From: Palsa-506 sp963836355
GTDB lineage: Bacteria; Actinomycetota; Actinomycetes; Streptosporangiales; Streptosporangiaceae
Assembly (NCBI GenBank): GCA_963836355.1
Contig: CAWIJO010000028.1
Span: forward strand, 128,125-192,124
Direction of reading: 5' to 3'
DNA length: 64,000 bases
Part shown: one piece after another, positions 8,161 to 15,078 of the stretch
How the letters are laid out: each line of letters begins with the position of its first letter
Numbering within the stretch: position 1 is the first letter of the stretch
Translations under genes and position numbers: made by a program
Notes under the pieces: model-generated
Seen by the model: only the letters and a program-made list of their open reading frames with translations
Told to the model about the DNA's origin: nothing
The model's database searches: none

Positions 8161-9249
8161 GTGCCTGCAGCAAGCAAGGGCCGAGACGAGCGCCGCCGGG
8201 CAGCCCTCACGGCACTTGCGCCGGGGACGGCACTGCGGGAGGGCCTGGAGCGGATCCTGCGAGGAAACACCGGCGCGCTGATCGTGCTCGGGTACGACCA
8301 GATTGTTGAGGACCTCTGCTCGGGCGGATTCGAGCTCAAAGTCTCGTTCTCAGCGACCCGGCTGCGCGAGCTGGCCAAGATGGACGGCGCGATTGTCCTC
8401 GACTGCGCGGCGGAGCAAATCGTGCGAGCCGCCGTGCACCTGATGCCCGATCCTGCCCTGCCGACAGACGAGGCGGGGACGCGGCACCGGACTGCCGAAC
8501 GTGTCGCACGGCAAACCGGCTATCCAGTCGTGGCCGTGAGCAAGTCGATGCGGACCATCGGCCTGTTCATCGATGGCACCAGGCACGTGCTTGAGGACTC
8601 CGTCGCCATCTTGTCACATGCCAATCAGGCCCTGGGGACGCTGGAGCGGTACCGGCTCCGGCTCGATGAGGTCTCCGGTGCGCTCTCCGCGCTGGAAATC
8701 GAGGATCTCGCGACGGTCCGGGACGTCACAGCCGTGGCGCAGCGCCTGGAGATGGTCCGTCGTATCGCCGGCGAGATCGAGGGCTACATGGTGGAGCTCG
8801 GCACCGGCGGCAGGCTGCTCGCGCTGCAGCTCGATGAGCTGGTGGCGGGCACTACGACCGAGCGCGAACTGCTGGTGCTCGATTACGTCCCCGCTGACCA
8901 CGGCGGCCGCCAGCTCGCCATGGACGCTGTCCTGGCGGACTTGGGCAGGCTGTCCCCGGACCAGCTGCTCGATGTCGCGAGGGTGGCCGGCACCCTCGGA
9001 TTCGGCGGGCCTGACGCGCTCGACCGTCCGGTCAGCCCGTACGGATACCGCCTGCTCGCCAAGGTCCCGCGGTTGCCGCGGCTCACGGTCGAGCGGCTGG
9101 TCGAGCATTTCGACGGGCTGCAAAAGCTGCTCGCGGCCAGCGTCGAGGATCTGCAGCGGGTGACCGGCATCGGCGAGCCGCAGGCCCGGGGCATCCGGGA
9201 AGGGCTTTCCCGGCTAGCCGAGTCATCCATCCTGGAGCGGTACGTATAG
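8161..9249 (+). CDS. disA: Diadenylate cyclase DisA
   Basis: The 362-residue protein has the full DisA architecture: an N-terminal DAC domain (about 15-150) with the DGAIVLD and RHRTAERVARQTG motifs that bind and cyclise ATP to c-di-AMP, a helical linker, and a C-terminal helix-hairpin-helix DNA-binding domain (VTGIGEPQARGIREGLSRLAES). DisA scans DNA and lowers c-di-AMP output at recombination intermediates; RadA modulates it in other bacteria. GTG start at 8161. The product should be the ligand of the riboswitch at 18655-18812 in this window. Confidence 0.95.
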   Translation: MPAASKGRDERRRAALTALAPGTALREGLERILRGNTGALIVLGYDQIVEDLCSGGFELKVSFSATRLRELAKMDGAIVLDCAAEQIVRAAVHLMPDPALPTDEAGTRHRTAERVARQTGYPVVAVSKSMRTIGLFIDGTRHVLEDSVAILSHANQALGTLERYRLRLDEVSGALSALEIEDLATVRDVTAVAQRLEMVRRIAGEIEGYMVELGTGGRLLALQLDELVAGTTTERELLVLDYVPADHGGRQLAMDAVLADLGRLSPDQLLDVARVAGTLGFGGPDALDRPVSPYGYRLLAKVPRLPRLTVERLVEHFDGLQKLLAASVEDLQRVTGIGEPQARGIREGLSRLAESSILERYV

Positions 9250-9263
9250 GCCGACCAATGCCG

Positions 9264-9311
9264 TCACCGGATCCTGAAGATCTCCTTTCACCGGATCCTG
9301 AAGATCTCCTT
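9264..9311. repeat. 24-bp tandem duplication at a gene 3' end
   Basis: Two perfect copies (9264-9287, 9288-9311) of a 24-base unit beginning tcaccggatcctgaagatct. The second copy holds the last codons and the TGA of the minus-strand gene at 9288, so the stop-containing tail of that gene has been duplicated downstream of itself. Confidence 0.95.
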
Positions 9312-10052
9312 ATTGCTGCTGAGCGTTCCGCTGGTCACGGTGGCCGTGTAGATCCCGGCGGGCACCGCGCCGGATCCGAGCCTGCAGCCGGGCGCTGAAG
9401 TCCGGCGATCCCAGGAAAAGGACAGCACGGTCGGTACTCCCCTGACCAGGTCAGTGGAAAGCGATTTCCGGCCCTGCAGGCAGTCGGCTGAGTTCCACAC
9501 CCGGGCGCTGCCCGCCTTGATCGCCAGCGCCAGGTACCTGGCCCCCACGTTGAAGGTGCAGGTCTTGCCGCGGGTGGAGACCACGTCCACATCGAACACC
9601 GGCCTGGCGTGCGCCGGGTAACTGACCTGGCTGGCGAACAGGCTGATCACGATGCTGCTGCGGGCACAGGCTCGCGGCTTGCCGGCCGTGCTGCCGCGGC
9701 CATGCGGCGCTGGCCTGGCACGGCCAGCAGGTCGCTTCGGCCGGGTGCGACCCTTCGGCCGCGCCGACCGCAGGGCAGACGGCTGCGGCCTCGCGGACTG
9801 GCTCGGTGCCGGTGCCGTCGGCCGCCCGGGCCCCCCGGGCCCCGCGCCGCTCCCGGCTGGCCAGTGCTGGTGGCCGGTGACCACGTTGGCGGCCGGCCTG
9901 ATTGTGTTCACCCCGCCAATCGCCCCCGAGACCGACCAGGCCAGCAGCGCGAAGACCGCAAGGCCCCCAAGCAGCGCAAAGAATCGTCGCCGCCAGTAGG
10001 TAGCCGCCGGCCCCTCTTCCTTTTTTTTGTAACGGAAAGTAACGTCCCCCAT
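9288..10052 (-). CDS. Membrane-anchored protein of unknown function, disA-adjacent
   Basis: From the ATG at 10052 the product (254 residues) begins MGDVTFRYKKKEEG and has one transmembrane segment (about 24-43), a long Pro/Arg/Lys-rich extracellular linker (about 60-130) and a C-terminal domain (about 135-254) with four cysteines (RACARS, KTCTF, ADCLQ, PGCRL) that could form disulfides. The C-terminal domain looks secreted and beta-rich (SPAGIYTATVTSG-like ending). Genes of this type occur next to disA in other actinobacteria; no function is known to me. The upstream ATG at 10076 is possible but less likely. An A8 run encodes the Lys stretch. Confidence 0.7.
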   Translation of the reverse strand: MGDVTFRYKKKEEGPAATYWRRRFFALLGGLAVFALLAWSVSGAIGGVNTIRPAANVVTGHQHWPAGSGAGPGGPGRPTAPAPSQSARPQPSALRSARPKGRTRPKRPAGRARPAPHGRGSTAGKPRACARSSIVISLFASQVSYPAHARPVFDVDVVSTRGKTCTFNVGARYLALAIKAGSARVWNSADCLQGRKSLSTDLVRGVPTVLSFSWDRRTSAPGCRLGSGAVPAGIYTATVTSGTLSSNKEIFRIR

Positions 10053-10189
10053 GCCTTGAGTATGCAAGAGGCGCACCGGCGCTGGTCGCCGACCCGCCGG
10101 CCCTTGCCAGGGTATTACCGCAGGTCGGAACAGTTGCGGGGATGTCAGGTGCCAGCAGGCCCGGCGGCTGTGCCAGGATCGTGTCCGTC

Positions 10190-11074
10190 ATGCGGAACGG
10201 GTACCTGGCGCCGGTGCTGAGCTGGTACTCCTCGCATGCGCGGGAACTTCCCTGGCGGCAGCCCGACGCCTCGCCCTGGGCAATCCTGGTCAGCGAGGTC
10301 ATGCTGCAGCAGACGCCGGTAGCGCGCGTGCTGCCCGCCTACCAGGCATGGCTGGCCCGCTGGCCGGCCCCTAGGTCGCTGGCGCGGTGCTCGCCTGGCG
10401 AGGCGGTGCGGCAATGGGGTCGGCTTGGCTACCCGCGCCGTGCGCTCCGGCTGCACGCTGCCGCCCGGATTATCACCGAGCAGCATGCGGGCCAGGTTCC
10501 TGGCTCGCTGGATGCGCTGGCAGCGCTGCCCGGCATCGGCCCCTATACCGCAGCCGCGGTCGCCAGCTTCGCTTTCGCGCAGCGGCACGCGGTCCTCGAC
10601 ACGAACGTCCGCCGGGTGCTTGCCCGGCTGGTTCGCGGCCAGCAGTTCCCGTCGCGCAGCACCTCAGCGGCCGAGCAGCGGCTCGCCGAGTCGCTGCTGC
10701 CGTCCGGGCGCCGGGAAGCGGCCCGCTGGTCGGTTGCCGTAATGGAACTCGGCGCCCTGGTCTGCACGGCCGCGCGGCCGCGATGCGCCGCCTGCCCGCT
10801 CGCGCCGGAATGCTGCTGGCGGCAGGCAGGCAGTCCGCCGGGCGCCAGGTCGCCCGCGGCGCCACGCTACGAAGGCAGCGACCGGCAGTGCCGGGGCAGC
10901 CTGCTGGTCGTGCTCCGCGACGCTGGCGGCCCCGTGCAGGCAGCTCAGCTCGACGCGGCCTGGCCCGATCACCAGCAGCGGGCCCGGGCTCTGCACGGCC
11001 TGGTGGCCGATGGCCTTGCGGAGCCGCTGCCGGACGGCCGGATCGCGCTGCCCGGCCAGGTGCCGGGCAGCTAG
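10190..11074 (+). CDS. mutY: A/G-specific adenine glycosylase MutY
   Basis: From ATG 10190 the product is 294 residues. It has the helix-hairpin-helix LPGIGPYTAAAV (about 118-130), the catalytic Asp in LDTNVRRVLAR and an iron-sulphur cluster site with the spacing C-x6-C-x2-C-x5-C (CTAARPRCAACPLAPEC). It removes adenine opposite 8-oxoguanine. As in other actinobacterial forms, the C-terminal NUDIX-like 8-oxoG recognition domain is short or lacking; about 70 residues follow the cluster. It is convergent with clpC. Confidence 0.9.
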   Translation: MRNGYLAPVLSWYSSHARELPWRQPDASPWAILVSEVMLQQTPVARVLPAYQAWLARWPAPRSLARCSPGEAVRQWGRLGYPRRALRLHAAARIITEQHAGQVPGSLDALAALPGIGPYTAAAVASFAFAQRHAVLDTNVRRVLARLVRGQQFPSRSTSAAEQRLAESLLPSGRREAARWSVAVMELGALVCTAARPRCAACPLAPECCWRQAGSPPGARSPAAPRYEGSDRQCRGSLLVVLRDAGGPVQAAQLDAAWPDHQQRARALHGLVADGLAEPLPDGRIALPGQVPGS

Positions 11075-11093
11075 CCGGGCCGGCGGCCGGCCC

Positions 11094-11127
11094 GCAGGCC
11101 GACGGCCTGCCCGCACCCAGCGGGTGC
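11094..11127. terminator. Paired hairpins between convergent mutY and clpC
   Basis: Two adjacent perfect stems, GCAGGCC-GAC-GGCCTGC (11094-11110) and GCACCC-AGC-GGGTGC (11113-11127 region), lie in the 86-base gap between the two 3' ends. No T-tract follows, which is usual for GC-rich actinobacterial terminators. Probably bidirectional. Confidence 0.5.
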
Positions 11128-11160
11128 CGGGCCGGCCGCGCGGGTTTCCCGGTCCTGGCG

Positions 11161-13701
11161 TTACTCGCCGCTGCGCACTGCCGCGTCGGTGCCAGCCGCG
11201 GCCGCCTTGCTCTTGATCGCCGCAGGCGGCGCGTCCGGCACGGCCTCGGGCTTGGCCACGCCCTTGAAGGTGAACTGCGCCTCCGGCCCGGTTCCCTCGA
11301 CGTCGACCATCACGATCTGGCCGGCCTTCAGCTCACCGAAGAGAATCTTCTCGGACAGGTTGTCCTCGATCTCCCGCTGGATCGTGCGGCGCAGCGGCCG
11401 CGCGCCGAGCACCGGATCGTAGCCGCGCTCGGACAGCAGCGTCTTCGCGGCCGGCCGGAGCTCGAGGCCCATGTCGCGGTCCTTCAGCCGCTCGTCGACC
11501 TTCGCGATCATCAGATCCACGATGGTGACGATCTCCTCCTGGCTGAGCTGATGGAACACGATCGTGTCATCCACCCGGTTCAGGAACTCCGGCCGGAAGT
11601 GCTGCTTCAGCTCCTCGTTCACCTTGGTCTTCATCCGGTCATACGAGCCCTTCGACTCGTTCGCCGTGCCGAACCCGACAGAGACGCCCTTGGAGATGTC
11701 CCTGGTGCCCAGGTTCGTGGTCATGATGATGACGGTGTTCTTGAAGTCGACCACCCGGCCCTGCGCGTCCGTGAGGCGCCCGTCCTCAAGGATCTGCAGC
11801 AGCGAGTTGAAGATGTCCGGATGGGCCTTCTCGATCTCGTCGAACAGCACCACGGAGAACGGCTTGCGGCGGACCTTCTCGGTCAGCTGGCCGCCTTCCT
11901 CGTAGCCGACGTAACCGGGCGGCGAGCCGAATAGCCGGGACACCGTGTGCTTTTCCATGTACTCGCTCATGTCGAGCTGGATCAGTGAATCCTCGTCGCC
12001 GAACAGGAACTCGGCGAGGGTCTTGGACAATTCTGTCTTGCCGACCCCGGAAGGGCCAGCGAAGATGAACGAACCGCCGGGCCGCTTCGGGTCCTTCAGC
12101 CCGGCCCGGGTCCGCCTGATGGCCTGGGACAGCGACTTGATCGCGACATTCTGCCCGATCACCCGCTTGTGCAGCTCATCCTCCATCCGCAGCAGCCGCT
12201 GGGATTCCTCCTCAGTGAGCTTAAAGACCGGAATGCCGGTCGCGGTCGCCAGGACTTCCGCGATCAGTTCCTCGTTAACCTCGGCCGGGAGATCCATGTC
12301 GCTGGTCTTCCACTGCTTCTCCCTGGCATCCTTCTTCGCGATCAGCTGCTTCTCCGTGTCCCGGAGCGCGGCAGCCTTCTCGAAGTCCTGGGAGTCGATG
12401 GCCGACTCTTTCTCCCGCCGTACGTCTGCGATCTTCTCGTCGTACTCGCGCAGGTCAGGTGGCGCAGTCATGCGGCGGATCCGCATCCGGGATCCGGCTT
12501 CGTCGATCAGGTCGATCGCCTTGTCCGGCAGGAAGCGGTCGCTGATGTAGCGGTCGGCGAGCTGGGCAGCAGCGACTAGCGCGTCATCGGTGATCGACAC
12601 GCGGTGGTGCGCCTCGTAGCGGTCACGCAGGCCCTTGAGTATCTCGATGGTGTGCGAGATGGTCGGCTCGGCCACCTGGATCGGCTGGAACCTGCGCTCC
12701 AGCGCCGCGTCCTTCTCCAGGTGCTTGCGGTACTCGTCCAGCGTGGTCGCGCCGATCGTCTGCAGCTCACCGCGGGCCAGCATCGGCTTCAGGATCGAGG
12801 CGGCGTCGATCGCGCCTTCTGCTGCGCCAGCGCCCACCAGCGTGTGCAGCTCGTCGATGAACAAGATGATGTCCCCGCGGGTCCTGATCTCCTTGAGCAC
12901 CTTCTTCAGCCGCTCCTCGAAGTCACCGCGGTACCTGGAGCCGGCCACCAGCGCGCCGAGATCCAGCGTATAGAGCTGCTTCTCCTTGAGGGTTTCCGGC
13001 ACCTCGCCCTTGACGATCTTCTGGGCCAGTCCCTCGACGACGGCGGTCTTCCCGACGCCGGGCTCGCCGACCAGTACCGGGTTGTTCTTGGTGCGCCGGG
13101 ACAGCACCTGCATGACCCGCTCGATTTCCTTCTCCCGGCCGATCACCGGATCGAGCTTGCCCTCCCGGGCGCCCGCGGTCAGGTTCCGGCCGAACTGGTC
13201 GAGCACCAGCGAGGTGGACGGTGCCGTCTCGGACGGCGCGCCGGCCGCGGCCGGCTCCTTGCCCTGGTATCCGTGCAGCAGCTGGATCACCTGCTGGCGG
13301 ACCCTGTTCAAGTCGGCGCCGAGCTTGACCAGCACCTGGGCGGCCACGCCCTCCCCCTCGCGGATGAGGCCGAGCAGGATGTGCTCGGTGCCGATGTAGT
13401 TGTGGCCGAGCTGCAATGCCTCGCGCAGCGAAAGCTCAAGGACCTTCTTGGCCCGCGGGGTGAACGGGATATGCCCGGACGGCGCCTGCTGGCCCTGCCC
13501 GATGATCTCCTCCACCTGCTGGCGCACGGCCTCCAGGCTGATCCCGAGCGACTCAAGCGCCTTGGCGGCTACGCCCTCGCCCTCGTGGATGAGGCCGAGC
13601 AGGATGTGCTCGGTGCCGATGTAGTTATGGTTGAGCATCCTGGCCTCTTCCTGAGCCAGGACCACAACCCGCCGCGCCCGGTCGGTGAACCTCTCGAACA
13701 T
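11161..13701 (-). CDS. clpC: ATP-dependent Clp protease ATPase subunit ClpC
   Basis: The 846-residue protein is a class I Hsp100 unfoldase: two N-terminal Clp-N repeats (about 1-145, the duplicated GTEHILLGLI motif), AAA1 with Walker A GEPGVGKT (about 213), a central UVR-type coiled segment (about 425-460), AAA2 with GPSGVGKT (about 555) and the LDMSEYMEKHTVSRLFGSPPGY signature region in between. It feeds unfolded substrates to ClpP and is usually essential in actinobacteria. Start ATG 13701 is preceded by a gagggag ribosome site. The upstream region has inverted repeats that may be regulatory. Confidence 0.97.
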   Translation of the reverse strand: MFERFTDRARRVVVLAQEEARMLNHNYIGTEHILLGLIHEGEGVAAKALESLGISLEAVRQQVEEIIGQGQQAPSGHIPFTPRAKKVLELSLREALQLGHNYIGTEHILLGLIREGEGVAAQVLVKLGADLNRVRQQVIQLLHGYQGKEPAAAGAPSETAPSTSLVLDQFGRNLTAGAREGKLDPVIGREKEIERVMQVLSRRTKNNPVLVGEPGVGKTAVVEGLAQKIVKGEVPETLKEKQLYTLDLGALVAGSRYRGDFEERLKKVLKEIRTRGDIILFIDELHTLVGAGAAEGAIDAASILKPMLARGELQTIGATTLDEYRKHLEKDAALERRFQPIQVAEPTISHTIEILKGLRDRYEAHHRVSITDDALVAAAQLADRYISDRFLPDKAIDLIDEAGSRMRIRRMTAPPDLREYDEKIADVRREKESAIDSQDFEKAAALRDTEKQLIAKKDAREKQWKTSDMDLPAEVNEELIAEVLATATGIPVFKLTEEESQRLLRMEDELHKRVIGQNVAIKSLSQAIRRTRAGLKDPKRPGGSFIFAGPSGVGKTELSKTLAEFLFGDEDSLIQLDMSEYMEKHTVSRLFGSPPGYVGYEEGGQLTEKVRRKPFSVVLFDEIEKAHPDIFNSLLQILEDGRLTDAQGRVVDFKNTVIIMTTNLGTRDISKGVSVGFGTANESKGSYDRMKTKVNEELKQHFRPEFLNRVDDTIVFHQLSQEEIVTIVDLMIAKVDERLKDRDMGLELRPAAKTLLSERGYDPVLGARPLRRTIQREIEDNLSEKILFGELKAGQIVMVDVEGTGPEAQFTFKGVAKPEAVPDAPPAAIKSKAAAAGTDAAVRSGE

Positions 13702-13731
13702 CTCGTCGCTCCCTCACAGAGCGGTCGGGGA

Positions 13732-13818
13732 GGCAAACTGCGTTGCCTGTCCTTCCGCATGCTAGCCCGCGCGCCGGACGACGTTACCCGTGCGACGTTA
13801 CTCATGCGATATGTCGCA
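13732..13818 (-). promoter_or_regulatory. clpC: Candidate clpC control region
   Basis: Within 120 bases of the clpC ATG there are an inverted repeat GGCAA-N6-TTGCC (about 13732-13747), a direct repeat CGACGTTA (13779-13786, 13793-13800, 14-base period) and an inverted repeat TGCGA-TATG-TCGCA (13805-13818). clpC in relatives is controlled by ClgR and stress regulators; none of these sites is a clear match to a consensus I can state, so the regulator is not assigned. Confidence 0.35.
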
Positions 13819-13923
13819 CATGTAAAACGTTCCCCAGACGGGGGCGTTCACCCCCATCCAACCTAGGCCACCCGGAGAGGTGTTCCCAGGTACGCCGGAA
13901 GCGAACGCCGCGGATCAGCCAAC

Positions 13924-13956
13924 GGCGCGCCGCGCGCACCTGGCGCGCGGCGCGCC
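13924..13956 (-). terminator. Perfect 14-bp hairpin downstream of lsr2
   Basis: Arms ggcgcgccgcgcgc (13924-13937) and its exact complement (13943-13956) enclose the loop acctg. It lies 84 bases beyond the lsr2 stop. The stem is all G/C with no T-tract, typical of strong actinobacterial terminators. Confidence 0.65.
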
Positions 13957-14039
13957 GCCTGCTGGAAACTGCGCTGCGAGCGATCAGCGGGCCGGGGCCG
14001 TGGGCGCTGGCCGGGCGCGCCCTTTCCCCCGGTACGCCG

Positions 14040-14372
14040 TTAGTGAGCGGCCTCGTACTCCTGAATGATCGTCGCCGGGATGCGGCCGCGCTCGCTTACC
14101 TTGTGGCCGCGCTGCCGGGCCCACGCCCTGATCTCCGCACTCCGCTCGCGACCCGGGCCGGTACGTGCCCGGCGGCGCCGGCCGCCGGTCCCAGCGCGCC
14201 GCGCATGACCGGTGTATGCGCTGAACTTGTCATGCAGTTCCTTGGCGTGAGCAGTGCACACGTCGATCTCGTACGCAGTTCCCTCAAAGGAGAACGAAAC
14301 TGTCTCCTTACTCACGACCTCACCATCGTGGGGAAGGTCGCAGACGACCGTCGTCGTAATCTTCCGTGCCAT
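14040..14372 (-). CDS. lsr2: Lsr2 nucleoid-associated DNA-bridging protein
   Basis: From the ATG at 14372 the product is 110 residues, standard for Lsr2. The N-terminal dimerisation domain begins MARKITTTVVCDLPHDGE; a basic linker (GGRRRRARTG) leads to a C-terminal DNA-binding domain (EIRAWARQRGHKVSERGRIP), where the RGR acts like an AT-hook. It silences AT-rich, often foreign DNA. Codons upstream to 14450 are open but lack similarity, and a gaaggg ribosome site precedes 14372. It lies just upstream of clpC, a conserved actinobacterial neighbourhood. Confidence 0.95.
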   Translation of the reverse strand: MARKITTTVVCDLPHDGEVVSKETVSFSFEGTAYEIDVCTAHAKELHDKFSAYTGHARRAGTGGRRRRARTGPGRERSAEIRAWARQRGHKVSERGRIPATIIQEYEAAH

Positions 14373-14570
14373 GAGATCCAGCCCTTCCGCTGCAGCCAGC
14401 ATTTTAGGTTTGCCAAACATATACCAGAACCGTTGCGTCTGACAATTCACGCTCCCGCGATTCGCGCCCTGAGTTGCGCCTACTACGAGAATGACGGCAT
14501 TCCGGAAGGTGACAGTAACTCTGCGTAATCAGCACCTGGGCGGGGCAGACAATGCCTACGATGCCTGACT

Positions 14571-14843
14571 CTACGGCCAGCCACATACTACTGACCGGGC
14601 CGGGCAACCATCCTGTCCAGTTTCCGCCTGCTGGTCATTGGCAGCCCCCGCATCTGGCGACACAGCACGCGCACTGATTCCGGGATCGGAGATCTGGTCG
14701 TTGGCTGAAATATCCGAAGACTGTGGCCCATCGCCGCCTCGCCCGCGAGTACCCATCTCATGCCGCAGGAACGCCCAGATGGCGATCAGCAAAGCCGCGC
14801 AGACAACAAGGGGCGGAGTGAGTACGGCAAGGTCATCGAGCAC
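14571..14843 (-). CDS. Small single-span membrane protein, unknown
   Basis: A 90-residue product with one transmembrane helix (about 8-26, PPLVVCAALLIAIWAFLRHEMG) and a Gly/Ser/Asp-rich cytoplasmic or extracellular tail. A strong ribosome site GGAGGAGG sits six bases before the GTG start at 14843, which is the best evidence that it is real. I do not recognise the family. It lies divergent from the endonuclease Q/helicase gene. Confidence 0.55.
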   Translation of the reverse strand: MLDDLAVLTPPLVVCAALLIAIWAFLRHEMGTRGRGGDGPQSSDISANDQISDPGISARAVSPDAGAANDQQAETGQDGCPARSVVCGWP

Positions 14844-15036
14844 AGTGCCCTCCTCCGCCTAGGCCGGCTGGCCAGGCCACGGTAGCGATGCTCCCGGGCA
14901 CCAGGCGGCAACTCCCATCGCATTGTCACGCACCCGCCTTGGCACGGTCACCCTGGGGAGCCTTGCGGAACTGCGCATCCCGGCCCGGCGGCCGTGGCAA
15001 TATCGGAGCCCGGCTCAGTGCACTGGCAGCGTTTCC

Positions 15037-15078
15037 TTCAGTGCGGATCCTTCAGTGCGGATCCTTCAGCGCGGATCC
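15037..15078. repeat. 14-bp tandem repeat at the start of the EndoQ/helicase gene
   Basis: Three copies of ttcagtgcggatcc (the third with one change) plus a partial fourth. The unit is not a multiple of three. A GTG in the second copy (15055) is in frame with the long gene, whereas the GTG in the first copy (15041) is not, so copy number would move the start region into or out of frame. Confidence 0.9.

Larger units (their letters stand above)
13702..14039. other. clpC upstream region
   Basis: This 338-base gap between clpC and lsr2 (both minus) contains the lsr2 terminator hairpin (13924-13956), candidate clpC operators at 13733-13747 and 13805-13818, and a direct repeat CGACGTTA at 13779-13786 and 13793-13800. 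I see no gene in it. Confidence 0.6.

Noticed and set aside
10387..11934. A 515-codon plus-strand frame crossing mutY and clpC ends
   Set aside because: It runs in another frame of mutY and then antisense to clpC; no domain pattern.
12604..13866. A 420-codon plus-strand open frame opposite clpC
   Set aside because: Antisense shadow of the ClpC N-terminal and AAA1 regions.
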